NCBI RefSeq assembly: GCF_900182595.1
Contig: NZ_FXTN01000013.1
Coordinates: 1 to 64,000, forward strand
Origin: Pedobacter westerhofensis
Lineage (GTDB): Bacteria > Bacteroidota > Bacteroidia > Sphingobacteriales > Sphingobacteriaceae
Length of the DNA: 64,000 bases
Direction: 5' to 3'
The translations under genes were made by a program, and so were the position numbers. The notes under the pieces are model-generated. The model did not search any database and was not told where the DNA came from. It saw nothing but the letters and a program-made list of their open reading frames with translations. Below are positions 1 through 7,962 of the stretch, one piece after another. Every line of letters starts with the position of its first letter. Positions within the stretch are counted from its first letter, which is position 1.

Positions 1-35
1 AACTCCTTCGGGTATGCTTTTCTCTGTTGTGACAT
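1..35 (-). CDS. Start of a putative transposase OrfA (partial)
   Basis: Only the first 11 codons are present: M-S-Q-Q-R-K-A-Y-P-K-E, followed by TT of what would be Phe. A basic N-terminus running into Y-x-x-E-F is typical of the helix-turn-helix OrfA subunit of IS3-family transposases. No domain can be confirmed from so few residues. The call rests on this motif together with the interrupted neighbouring gene. Confidence 0.4.
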   Translation of the reverse strand, partial: MSQQRKAYPKE

Positions 36-80
36 AATTTCTGTTAAGATAAGTAATCCTCTTAACTCTGTGTCTACTCA
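1..80 (-). mobile_element. Left end of a probable IS3-like insertion sequence (runs out of the window)
   Basis: Read on the minus strand, the segment begins TGAGTAGACACAG at base 80, contains an inverted pair GTTAAGA/TCTTAAC, and leads into an ORF whose first residues resemble IS3-family OrfA. The HxlR reading frame to the right becomes family-like only after about base 81 and meets a stop at 50-52, which is expected if an element end lies here. The other end, and any target duplication, lie outside the window, so the identification is an inference from 80 bases. Confidence 0.45.
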
Positions 81-352
81 AATGTAGCAAGTCCAACATT
101 TCCGACGGGGTAAAAAGGCCAGGTGCATTGCAGAGGAAAATTGATGCAGACAGGCGGGTAATGACCAGGCAAATAGATGAATTGGTGAGAGATGGGTTCG
201 TAGATAAAATCTCTTTTGATACAAAAATTCCTAAAGTTGAATATCACTTAACAGCTTTGGGAGTTAGCCTCCTGCCTTTGATCATCAGCCTGGAAAGCTG
301 GGGCGAAAAAAACAGAGCTGTTTTAGAAACAGCCCTGAATGAAAAACAATGA
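81..352 (+). pseudogene. HxlR-family transcriptional regulator, 5' end missing
   Basis: The frame reads GVKRPGALQRKI, then RRVMTRQIDELVRDGFV, then PKVEYHLTALG. This is the recognition helix and wing of the HxlR winged-helix family, whose members repress genes for redox or electrophile stress. Family members are about 105-120 residues with a conserved Cys near the start. Here roughly 30 N-terminal residues, including that Cys and helix 1, are absent. The frame is closed upstream by TAA at 50-52 and no start codon fits, so the gene is probably cut by the element at 1-80. The TTG at 128 is inside the DNA-binding domain and is not a credible start. Confidence 0.7.
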
Positions 353-432
353 CCGGATCATCCGGAAGCCGGCATAATGTATTACCTAGATTTACATATC
401 TGATCGCAAGACTTGCATGACGTCCCCCAACA

Positions 433-462
433 TTGTCATCAAATGGTTTTTGGTTATCTTTG
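433..462 (+). promoter_or_regulatory. Bacteroidota-type promoter for the Crp/Fnr gene
   Basis: TTG at 433-435 and TATCTTTG at 455-462 are separated by 19 nt. They match the Bacteroidota consensus (TTG, about 20 nt, TAnnTTTG). Transcription would start about 6-8 nt downstream, almost on the ATG at 470, so the message may be leaderless or nearly so. Confidence 0.5.
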
Positions 463-469
463 CATCATC

Positions 470-1069
470 ATGTCTGAAAAGGAAATTACTGTTTGGCTAA
501 CTAAACAACTTCGTCTTTTTATCCCAATAAAAGACAACGACAGCGCTGAAATTGCTTCGTTGTTCAAATTCCGTACAGTACTCAAGGGCGATTATCTGCT
601 AAAAGAAGGACAATACGGAGATTGGTGGGGATTCGTTTACCAGGGTCTATTACGGTCATATTCATGTGATGCTAATGATGTTGAATATACTAATGCCTTC
701 CTCAGGGAAGGCTCTTTTACTAGCGAATTAGTAAGCTTTTCTGGTGCAGCGGTTAGTTAGACCAATGTGACGGCATTAGAGGATTCTCTTATACTTTGTG
801 TAAATAAACCAACCCTGGATATGCTTTATAGAAATTATCCTGATTTTGAAAGGTTTGGCAGATTATTATATGAAAAGATTCTTATTGAATACAAAGAGCG
901 CAATCTTTTCAGGGTAAGACTAAACGCACAAGAACGCTATCTTCATTTTCTTACCAATGAGCCTGAACTGATCAAAAGAGTTCCCTTAAAATATATTGCC
1001 TCCTATCTTAATGTAACTGATACCAGTCTAAGCCGTATCAGACGAAACCTGCAACGATTGGTTGACTGA
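470..1069 (+). pseudogene. Crp/Fnr-family regulator interrupted by an in-frame TAG
   Basis: The frame from ATG 470 reads MSEKEITVWLTKQ and carries a cyclic-nucleotide-binding-like beta roll (KGDYLLKEGQYGDWWGFVYQG). It meets TAG at 758-760 and continues in the same frame as TNVTALEDSLILCVNK to a C-terminal helix-turn-helix (PLKYIASYLNVTDTSLSRI). Read through, the product is about 199 residues, normal for the Bacteroidota Crp/Fnr group that regulates adjacent oxidoreductase genes. One base change (for example CAG to TAG) explains the break. The upstream fragment lacks the HTH and the downstream fragment lacks most of the sensor, so neither should work alone. Sequencing error or suppression cannot be excluded. 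Confidence 0.75.
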
Positions 1070-1130
1070 TTTCTTGTCTAAAGACAAGCGCAAAGCTCTT
1101 TGAAGCGTTCTATCTTGCAAAAAAAACAAG

Positions 1131-1883
1131 ATGGAAACACGGAAAAAAATAGCCCTGATTACAGGTGCCAACAGGGGATTAGGCTTTGAGATTGCTCGTC
1201 AGTTAGGGAAAAAGCAAATCAAAGTTTTGATAGGTGCCAGAAACGTTACCGCCGGAGAGGCTGCCACCAACAGGCTGATTGCTGAAGGAATTGATGCCAT
1301 ATTCTTTTTATTGGATATCACCCAAGCTGATAGTATATCCAATACTGTAAAGCTTGTTACTGAAAAATTCGGATACCTGGATATTTTAGTTAACAATGCA
1401 GCCTGCTTACCTAAAGCGACAGATGCAGGCTCGCCGAGCCAGGTAGGTAAACAATTACTACTCGATTTTCTAGAGACCAACTTATTGGCACAGATAAGCG
1501 TAACCCAATCTTTTCTGCCATTGATCAGGCAAAGTACTGCCGGTAGAATTGTAAATATGTCGTCCACAATTGGCTCAGTAACTATATCTGGCGAACATTT
1601 ACATCAAAACGGAACTAAACCGCCACGCATTCCATATGCAGTTTCAAAAGCTGCATTCAATATGTTCACCGTATTATTGGCCAAAGAATTAAGATCAGAG
1701 GGAATAAAGGTAAATAGCGCAGATCCAGGATTAACCCAAACAGACGCAGGCGGACCGAATGCACCTTATACTGTGGAGCAAGGTGCACGACCAGCTGTAT
1801 GGTTATCCTGCCTGGATGACAACGGTCCTACTGGTTGCTTTTTCACCCATGTAGATAATCACGTAGTTAATAATCCGTGGTAA
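1131..1883 (+). CDS. SDR-family NAD(P)-dependent oxidoreductase
   Basis: A 250-residue classical short-chain dehydrogenase. The N-terminus has the Rossmann glycine motif TGANRGLG. It is followed by DILVNNAA, the catalytic Ser region (NMSSTIGSV) and the YAVSK motif (Tyr-x-x-x-Lys). These give the usual Asn-Ser-Tyr-Lys arrangement for oxidation or reduction of a carbonyl with NAD(P)H. Arg after the glycine motif and GARN after beta-2 suggest NADPH preference, which is an inference. The substrate is unknown. The gene lies 61 nt behind the broken Crp/Fnr gene and just before a quinone-oxidoreductase-like gene, the common small redox cluster controlled by such regulators. Confidence 0.88.
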   Translation: METRKKIALITGANRGLGFEIARQLGKKQIKVLIGARNVTAGEAATNRLIAEGIDAIFFLLDITQADSISNTVKLVTEKFGYLDILVNNAACLPKATDAGSPSQVGKQLLLDFLETNLLAQISVTQSFLPLIRQSTAGRIVNMSSTIGSVTISGEHLHQNGTKPPRIPYAVSKAAFNMFTVLLAKELRSEGIKVNSADPGLTQTDAGGPNAPYTVEQGARPAVWLSCLDDNGPTGCFFTHVDNHVVNNPW

Positions 1884-1925
1884 AAATCAATTTGTAAAAA
1901 TGTAATCTATCTGGAATAAGACATT

Positions 1926-2894
1926 ATGAAAGAAATCATTGAAGCAAATTCGGGCACATTATCGGCAAAGGCAGTTTCATATGAGAGTTTAGGCGGAGCA
2001 GAAATCATAAAAATAGTTGACCGGACTGTCCGGATACCGGAAGCGGGCGAAGTGCGCATTCGTGTAAAAGCCGCTGGTGTCAATCCAACTGATGCACTCC
2101 TGCGCAAAATGGATAATCCGATGGTGCGTTTTCCCGTCATTCCTGGTACAGATGCAGCAGGTGTTATTGAATCAGTCGGACCAGGGGTCTCAAGGTTTAA
2201 GATTGATGACGAAGTAATGGCTGTGCTCACAGCCTTTAGACCGGATGGCGGTGCACAAGTTGGATATATAGTTGTACCAGCGGCATCAGTAGTTCTTAAA
2301 CCACAGAATGCCACTTTTGCTCAGGCAGCAGGATTGCCTATGAACGGCCTGACTGCCCTCAGAGCGCTTGAGCTAACTCAACTCAGGGCAGGACAAACAA
2401 TAGCCATCACCGGAGGCGCGGGCGTCCTTGCGCACTATACAATCGCAGTTGCTAAAAGAATTGGCCTTATTGTGATTGCAGATGCAAAACCTGAAGACTA
2501 CGACCGGGTGCGCAGCTATGGCGCTGACTTTGTTATTAAACGTGGAGATGATTTCGCAGATCTAATTCGGCAACAATTCCCGTATGGCGTTGATGGGCTT
2601 ATAGATACAGCAGTATTGGTAGAGAAGTGTTTTCCTGCTGTTCGTGATGGAGGCATATATATTTCTGTACGTCGATTGGGTGATATACGCAATGAGCGGG
2701 ATATTAAAATCAGTATGGTCTGGGTACCAGATGTATTGGAAAATACCGAAGGGCTTGAATTACTGAAGGAAATGGTTGAGACCGGAGAAATTAAACTTAA
2801 GGTTGCGGGTGAATATCCACCAGAGCGGGTTTTCGATGCACAACAGACACTTGCAGCTGGTGGGTTACATGGCCGGCCAGTAATTTTATTTTGA
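1926..2894 (+). CDS. Zinc-independent MDR oxidoreductase (quinone oxidoreductase-like)
   Basis: A 322-residue medium-chain dehydrogenase/reductase. An N-terminal GroES-like fold carries AAGVNPTDALLR and PVIPGTDAAGVIESVGPGV. A Rossmann domain begins at AITGGAGVLAHY. The cysteines that bind zinc in alcohol dehydrogenases are absent, placing it with NADPH:quinone reductases and enoyl reductases. The starts at 1926 and slightly downstream are hard to separate; 1926 was kept because the first 14 residues do not clash with anything. It follows the SDR gene by 42 nt on the same strand and is probably co-transcribed. The substrate cannot be told from sequence. Confidence 0.85.
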   Translation: MKEIIEANSGTLSAKAVSYESLGGAEIIKIVDRTVRIPEAGEVRIRVKAAGVNPTDALLRKMDNPMVRFPVIPGTDAAGVIESVGPGVSRFKIDDEVMAVLTAFRPDGGAQVGYIVVPAASVVLKPQNATFAQAAGLPMNGLTALRALELTQLRAGQTIAITGGAGVLAHYTIAVAKRIGLIVIADAKPEDYDRVRSYGADFVIKRGDDFADLIRQQFPYGVDGLIDTAVLVEKCFPAVRDGGIYISVRRLGDIRNERDIKISMVWVPDVLENTEGLELLKEMVETGEIKLKVAGEYPPERVFDAQQTLAAGGLHGRPVILF

Positions 2895-3620
2895 TAATAG
2901 CACAAATCAGTTGAAGAATGTAAAAAATCAATTAAACATAAAGTTCTAACACGTAACTTAGTAAATCATCAAACTGCTGAAAAGTAATCCATGCTTATTT
3001 TGTAAGAAAACAAGCTCGGTTTAAGTAGTACTGGTCACAATACAAACCTAATTAGGCGGCTCCGAATTAAAGAAATATAGATAAATCAGTTTCCGTTTTG
3101 GTTCGGTTGTATACTCGTTTTGTTCAAAAACGACTACACATCGTTTTACTACCGTTCCTGCACCGTACCTTCCATACCCCTACAATACTACAAACATACG
3201 ACAACCGTACTGCATCTTTACCCTCTAAGTATAGTTGCAGTACTGTTGTCGTATGGAAGGAGTATACATGGTACGGTACAGAAACGAAACTGCTACGGTT
3301 AATACATGTTGCAGGACAGAACAGTATAAGAACCATATATAACCACTGGAGATGTAGCGCCAGTTCTTGTGGTATAAAGAACCTATAATTATATATTACA
3401 ACATATAAATTTCAATATTATTAATAATATTTCATATTCTTTGCAAATATAAATTATTAGTATTAGGTTTGCTTAATTTTTTACAACGGGTCTACAAATC
3501 CGTCATGCAATAATTTACGATATAAGATACACCTTGTTTTAGCAGCTTGCAGATTTGATTGTTGCATGATTTGACACTGAAAAAAATAATTAACTAATTT
3601 TTTCATTAAATCATTTAGCC
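2895..3620 (+). other. Long non-coding interval with a palindromic element
   Basis: About 725 bases without a credible gene. The first 190 bases are AT-rich and unremarkable. Bases 3087-3292 form a large imperfect palindrome (separate entry). Bases 3293-3620 are AT-rich with a short CTGG/CCAG hairpin near 3345-3365. Short ORFs in several frames across the palindrome mirror each other because the DNA is self-complementary, so they were not called. Confidence 0.7.
3087..3292. repeat. 206-bp imperfect palindrome (MITE-like or structured RNA)
   Basis: The inner arms 3195-3214 (CATACGACAACCGTACTGCA) and 3236-3255 are complementary at 19 of 20 positions around a 21-nt loop. The outer ends CAGTTTC (3087) and GAAACTG (ending 3292) are complementary. 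Between them CACCGTACCTTCC (from 3161) pairs with the GGAAGG/GGTACGGT segments at 3255-3277. The ends-plus-arms layout resembles a miniature inverted-repeat element, but no flanking target duplication was seen. A folded RNA upstream of the DUF6266 genes is the alternative. Confidence 0.6.
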
Positions 3621-4268
3621 ATGACTATTATTACAAGTGGTGCTTTCGTAGGATTCTCAGGCACAGTTAATGGGATGGCATACTGCCAGCTTCCCGATGG
3701 CAAAACGTACTCAAAACGACAAAACACACCAAGCTCCATACCACCCAGCCCCAAACAGTTGACGGTTCAGGAAGACACAGGTGTTGTTACGCAGTTCGTT
3801 AAACCTTTTAAAAATTTCATCAGCGTAAGTTACAGGAACGAGGCAAGAAAAACGTATATCAGTACGCACAATGCGATGGTCAGTCGAATCAGAAAATTTG
3901 CACTGACAGGAAAATCTCCCAACCGCAAAGTTGATTTGTCCAAAATTCTTGTTAGCAAAGGTGACCTGCTCCCTGCAGAAAATTCATCAGCGGAATTGAC
4001 AGAAACCGGGCTTACTTTCAAATGGAGTACGGAAACGGAAGATGGAATGAATCATCACAGCAATCAGGTGATGATGCTTGCCTACTTTCCAAAACTGCAG
4101 GAAGTAAAGTCTGATACCGGCGGGGCTAAGTGGCACAGAGGTGAGGATTCGCTTTCACTTTTAGGGGTTAAAAAGGAAGGGTACGTAGCAGAGATGTTTA
4201 TCTCATTCATTACAAATGATCAGACAAGCATATCAAACAGTATTTATCTTGGACAATTTATCTGGTAA
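3621..4268 (+). CDS. DUF6266 family protein
   Basis: A 215-residue protein that matches my recollection of DUF6266, a Bacteroidota-specific family of unknown function. It opens with a glycine-rich segment (GAFVGFSGTVNGMAY), then a helix with a conserved Gln/Phe pattern and SYRNEARKTY, the family-typical LVSKGDLLPAE, and an aromatic beta-rich half ending in SISNSIYLGQF. There is no signal peptide or membrane segment. A second DUF6266 gene starts 2 nt after its stop, so the two are very likely translated from one message. The residue after SGTVNG, where many members have a Trp, is Met here. Function is unknown. Confidence 0.75.
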   Translation: MTIITSGAFVGFSGTVNGMAYCQLPDGKTYSKRQNTPSSIPPSPKQLTVQEDTGVVTQFVKPFKNFISVSYRNEARKTYISTHNAMVSRIRKFALTGKSPNRKVDLSKILVSKGDLLPAENSSAELTETGLTFKWSTETEDGMNHHSNQVMMLAYFPKLQEVKSDTGGAKWHRGEDSLSLLGVKKEGYVAEMFISFITNDQTSISNSIYLGQFIW

Positions 4269-4270
4269 TT

Positions 4271-4932
4271 ATGGCCACACAACGAAGCCCATCAATGTTA
4301 GGCAATATCCGCGGCGGAATAGATAATGTAATCCTGAGTGAATGGAGGGGAATTTTTGTAGTTAAGAAAGCGCCCTCAAAGTTAAAAAAGAAAAATTTCC
4401 TCCCGATCAAATCACGAGCACCAATGTTTTTGGAACGGTGAGCAATTTTCTCAGAAGTGCCAAAGGGGCATTCAGGATAGGACATCAGTTACCACGGACA
4501 GCCAGTTTTACTGCCTGGAATGCTATAGTTTCACATAATCTTCAACATGCCGTTACCACGGTTAATGATCAGGCTGTGCTGGATCTCACGGAAGTCAGGT
4601 TCAGCAAACCAATTCATAAAACCCAGCAGGCATGGAACGCGGTTGTATCTGCTGAAAGTGGGTACAAGGTAACCCTAAGATGGGAACTTACTCCAGATGC
4701 TGAAAAGTGCACACGTATGGATGACAAGGTTATCCTGGCGTGTTATGACGCAGAGACCGGAAAGTTCACTACTTACAGGAAAGTTGCTTGCAGGAGTGCG
4801 CTTAGCTATACTGTTGACTTTATCAGCTGGTATGCCGGCCATGACATGTATTGGTATATATTCATGGTTTCTGATAATGGGAAGCTGATTTCAGAAACAG
4901 AGTACCTTGGAATGGCCACGGTAAGGGCGTAA
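4271..4932 (+). CDS. DUF6266 family protein, requires a -1 frameshift
   Basis: Translation from ATG 4271 gives MATQRSPSMLGNIRGGIDNV, a DUF6266-like start, but ends at TGA 4439-4441 after 56 residues. The rest of the family sequence (DQITSTNVFGTVSNFLRSA through the terminal SETEYLGM) is in the -1 frame, open to 4932. Joined at the A_AAA_AAG heptamer 4384-4390, the product is about 220 residues, matching the 215-residue neighbour. Either the gene uses programmed -1 frameshifting, or one A has been lost from a seven-A run (mutation or sequencing error). A separate protein starting at GTG 4438 would lack the family N-terminus and is less likely. Confidence 0.7.
4384..4390 (+). other. Slippery heptamer A_AAA_AAG
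   Basis: In the frame of ATG 4271 the codons are TTA-AAA-AAG, giving the canonical bacterial -1 slippery heptamer in exactly the required phase. Slippage moves the ribosome into the frame that encodes the rest of the DUF6266 domain. A GGAGGGG at about 4343 is too far upstream to act as a stimulatory Shine-Dalgarno, and no strong downstream stem is obvious. Confidence 0.5.
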
Positions 4933-4949
4933 TTCTTGGTATAGGTTTT

Positions 4950-5711
4950 TTACTGCTCCACCCACTTCAAAAAAGCCTGTACCTTGATTTTACTGACAAT
5001 CACTTTTTCAGGCAATTCGCTTTTTGTAGTGATAAAAAGCTTACGGTTAAAATAATGCTCAATATTGACGATAAAATCACGGTTCAGAATAAACTTTCTG
5101 TTTACCCTGAAGAACTGCTGGGGGTTGAACATTGCTTCCAGCTGTTCAATTGTGTATTGTACAGGATAACTGGCAGCTCCGGAGGTATATACATGCACGG
5201 CGCCGTTTAAAACATACACCCCCTGGATATCGATGACCCTGATCGGAATGATCTTTTCCCTGTAATGCACCAGCAGGTTCTGCTTATAACTGGTGTCCAT
5301 TTGCTGGATCACTTTGTTCCGGTTGTTTACCTGCTGCGCACTGCTCAGCAGATGTTCTTTGAACCGTAAATATTTCTCTACGCTGTTTTGCAGCATATCT
5401 TCTTCGATCGGCTTGAGCAAATAATCGATACTGTTGGATTCAAATGCCCTGATGGCATATTCGTCAAATGCAGTACAGAAAATCACAGAAGCTTCGGTTT
5501 GTACTTCTTTAAAAATTTCAAAGCTTAAGCCGTCGCTCAGCTGGATATCAGAGAAGATCAGTTCAGGCATTTCGTTGCCCTTCAGCCACTCAATTGCAGA
5601 GGCTACAGAATGCAGAACAGCCTCAATGATAATTTCATTATCCAGAGACTCCAGCATCTTTTTCAGTTGCTGCGCCGTCCTTAATTCGTCTTCTATGATA
5701 ATTACTCTCAT
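4950..5711 (-). CDS. LytTR-family response regulator
   Basis: 253 residues. An N-terminal CheY-like receiver has an acidic patch at IIEDE, the phosphoacceptor Asp in IFSDIQLSDG, and the Thr and Lys positions in IFCTAFDEYA and YLLKPIEED. A C-terminal LytTR DNA-binding domain runs from about residue 145 and includes FFRVNRKFILN. Such regulators bind direct repeats as dimers and pair with LytS/YpdA-type kinases. The start overlaps the 3' end of the kinase gene by 4 nt, so the two are translationally coupled and surely a cognate pair. Target genes are not evident; no adjacent transport or autolysis gene is present. Confidence 0.92.
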   Translation of the reverse strand: MRVIIIEDELRTAQQLKKMLESLDNEIIIEAVLHSVASAIEWLKGNEMPELIFSDIQLSDGLSFEIFKEVQTEASVIFCTAFDEYAIRAFESNSIDYLLKPIEEDMLQNSVEKYLRFKEHLLSSAQQVNNRNKVIQQMDTSYKQNLLVHYREKIIPIRVIDIQGVYVLNGAVHVYTSGAASYPVQYTIEQLEAMFNPQQFFRVNRKFILNRDFIVNIEHYFNRKLFITTKSELPEKVIVSKIKVQAFLKWVEQ

Positions 5712-6727
5712 TTTTGCAGTAAAGGCAAGCTAACACAAAATTTGCTATTTTCCTTAGAAACACTGATCGTGGTATTTCCCAGTAACCTGTAGCGTTCACT
5801 AATGTTTTTCAATCCGGTACCTGTACCCGTATTTGCTTCCAGCACCTTTTTGGGGCGATGGTCATTTTCAACGATCAAGGCCGGGGAACCATCCGTTTTT
5901 ATCGTAATATGAAGCGGCTGCTGGAGCGTGAACATATTATGCTTAATCGCATTTTCCACCAGTAACTGCAGCGACAGCGGCGGTATCATCATTTTCAGGT
6001 GATGCTCGGAAATATCTATCTTTACCTGAAGGGCCTTATCGAACCGCTCATTCATAATATAAAGATAAGATTTGATAAATATCAGTTCATCTTTCAGCGG
6101 CGTGAGATAATGCTCGTTAAAATTGAGGACATAACGGTAAACGGCTGCGAGCTGCACGATATAACTTCTGGTATGCTGATCCGGGGCTATTGCATTTAGC
6201 GTACTCAGGGAATTAAACAAAAAATGGGGACTGATCTGCTGCTGCAAAGACAATAGCTGCGCGCGAAGATGTGCTTGTTCAAGTATCTCATTTTCAAGCT
6301 TAGATGTCTGTAATGCTAAATTAGTGTGTATGCTATAAAAAGCGCTGTAACAGATCACACTTACAATAAAACCACCAAAGAATGCATGAAGTATGTTGCG
6401 GAGACTGTTAAGAAGAATTGGCGGGTCTATAAAGTGGTTGTCCGGCAATAGATAGGATACAAACCTGTTGAGCGATACTACCATCAGGATGGCGATCAGG
6501 TTGCTGATGATGAGCCTTGCAGAATTACTTAAATATGTTGTTTTGTGGAGCAGGAAATAAGCGTGGATTACCCAGCATGCAGTCATATAAAAGGTGAGGC
6601 GCAATGTGTAGTCCAGATATTCCCATAACGGCACACTGACAGGGCTGCTCTGGCGAAGAAATAATGTGCTGATCGCAAATATCCCCGCCAGGATCAGGCA
6701 CCACTTGATCTGATATGCTTTAAACAT
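5708..6727 (-). CDS. LytS/YpdA-type sensor histidine kinase
   Basis: 339 residues. The first roughly 135 form four hydrophobic segments, so it is an inner-membrane protein without a large periplasmic sensor. A short coiled coil precedes the His_kinase motif QQQISPHFLFNSL, whose His is the phosphorylation site. The ATP-binding half has LLVENAIKHN (N box) and GTGTGLKNI (G box). This layout is the usual Bacteroidota partner of LytTR regulators. A promoter lies immediately upstream. The input signal cannot be inferred from the sequence. Confidence 0.92.
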   Translation of the reverse strand: MFKAYQIKWCLILAGIFAISTLFLRQSSPVSVPLWEYLDYTLRLTFYMTACWVIHAYFLLHKTTYLSNSARLIISNLIAILMVVSLNRFVSYLLPDNHFIDPPILLNSLRNILHAFFGGFIVSVICYSAFYSIHTNLALQTSKLENEILEQAHLRAQLLSLQQQISPHFLFNSLSTLNAIAPDQHTRSYIVQLAAVYRYVLNFNEHYLTPLKDELIFIKSYLYIMNERFDKALQVKIDISEHHLKMMIPPLSLQLLVENAIKHNMFTLQQPLHITIKTDGSPALIVENDHRPKKVLEANTGTGTGLKNISERYRLLGNTTISVSKENSKFCVSLPLLQK

Positions 6728-6731
6728 TATA

Positions 6732-6764
6732 CAAATGTATTTAATTAATCAGTTTATGTTTCAA
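6732..6764 (-). promoter_or_regulatory. Promoter of the kinase/LytTR operon
   Basis: On the minus strand TTG (6764-6762) and TACATTTG (6739-6732) are 22 nt apart, matching the Bacteroidota promoter consensus. Expected initiation falls at about the ATG ending at 6727, so the kinase message may have almost no leader. Confidence 0.45.
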
Positions 6765-6919
6765 ACTCTGTCAGATATGAACAAAATCAGCTTTGAAATG
6801 GACAAATTGTGAAATGAAGAGGTTTGCCAGATCTGCACAGCAAGGGTTACAAATTGAGCCAGTTGTAAAATTATAATCAATTAAGTAAATTCACATATCA
6901 ACCTTCAGCACCCCCGCAA

Positions 6920-7258
6920 ATGATTAATTTCAATCCGAATGATTTTGAACCTGTCAGAAGGATCGCTCTTGAGTTTCCCAACGCTGCCGACAGCCTCTCC
7001 CACTATGATACGCCTTCAGTAAAAATCAAAAAACACCTGTTGTGCCGGTTAAATGAAAACGGAGAATGGATTGTTGTCCGCACAGATTTTGAAAGCCGTG
7101 ATCACTTTCTTGAGCAATATCCCGAAAGCTGCTTTATCACTCCACACTACCAGAATTACCCCTACATCTGCTTACAAGTCAACAATTACAGCACTGATCT
7201 GGCAAGAGCCGTTTTGGAAAGTGGCTATAAGGCAATCATAGCAAAGAAGAAAAAATAA
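6920..7258 (+). CDS. MmcQ/YjbR-like protein
   Basis: 112 residues resembling the MmcQ/YjbR family, a small double-wing fold sometimes labelled DNA-binding but with no established activity. It shows the family pattern of an N-terminal helix (RRIALEFPNAADSLSHYDTPSVKI), a beta sheet (HLLCRLNENGEWIVVR) and a C-terminal helix after YICLQVNN, ending in a basic tail (IIAKKKK). It is single-domain, cytosolic and probably monocistronic. The assignment is from pattern only and function is not inferred. Confidence 0.65.
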   Translation: MINFNPNDFEPVRRIALEFPNAADSLSHYDTPSVKIKKHLLCRLNENGEWIVVRTDFESRDHFLEQYPESCFITPHYQNYPYICLQVNNYSTDLARAVLESGYKAIIAKKKK

Positions 7259-7351
7259 GGCCTGTAGCGCTTTGTCGCAATTATGCCGTAAACAAGTCGT
7301 AAGAAAAAACACCTTCCTGGTCTATCTTTACGGCGGCAAAAATATAAAAAG

Positions 7352-7948
7352 ATGAAAAATACAGAGATGGCACAAAAGATTAAAGCCCTCCGAAACCGTA
7401 AAGGATTTAGTCAGGAACAACTGGCCAGTGCCGCTCAGATCAACCTGAGAACAGTACAGAGAATTGAGGCAGGTGATACTGAACCAAGGGGAGATACGTT
7501 GAAACGTATTTCTAGCGCACTGGATATCGATCCTGATGAACTTATTGGCTCAGCTGAACAGGAAGATAATGGTTTTTTAGCCTTTCTTAATATCTCTGCG
7601 CTGTGTTTTATTCTATTTCCATTGCTGGGGATCATCGTACCGCTGTGTGTCTGGATGCTCAGGAAAGATAAAATCAGGAACATCGGCAAAGTGAGTAAGC
7701 ACCTGATCAATTTTCAAATGACCTGGTCTCTGGTATTTTTTATCTATTGGGCTATTTTCACCAGTTCCATAATGCTGGGCTTCACCATGCCTCTGCCCAA
7801 AATTGCTGGTATCGGATTGCCGGAACGGATTATTCTGATCTTTATGCTTTTATACCAAATTAATATCGTGATCATATTAATTAATGGTGTGAGGTCATAT
7901 AGTGGACAGGAAGTATTTTATAAGCCTGCAATCAAATTTCTGAAATGA
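7352..7948 (+). CDS. XRE-family regulator fused to a DUF4870-like membrane domain
   Basis: 198 residues. Residues about 8-62 are a lambda-repressor-like helix-turn-helix (KIKALRNRKGFSQEQLASAA, then RTVQRIEAGDTEPRGDTLKRI). Residues about 72-190 contain three or four hydrophobic helices, with PLCVWMLRKDK followed by HLINFQMTWSLVFF. The latter is typical of DUF4870, and HTH-DUF4870 fusions are frequent in Bacteroidota. It is therefore a membrane-tethered DNA-binding protein. The signal and targets are unknown. The gene stands alone between convergent and co-oriented neighbours. Confidence 0.8.
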   Translation: MKNTEMAQKIKALRNRKGFSQEQLASAAQINLRTVQRIEAGDTEPRGDTLKRISSALDIDPDELIGSAEQEDNGFLAFLNISALCFILFPLLGIIVPLCVWMLRKDKIRNIGKVSKHLINFQMTWSLVFFIYWAIFTSSIMLGFTMPLPKIAGIGLPERIILIFMLLYQINIVIILINGVRSYSGQEVFYKPAIKFLK

Positions 7949-7962
7949 TCGCAGGCAGGCAG

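Noticed and set aside
3098..3388. Overlapping short ORFs on both strands across the palindrome
   Set aside because: They mirror each other because the DNA is self-complementary, have no recognisable domains, and their composition follows the repeat.
4438..4932. Independent gene starting at GTG 4438
   Set aside because: It would lack the DUF6266 N-terminus that is present just upstream in the other frame; a shift at the slippery heptamer accounts for both parts.
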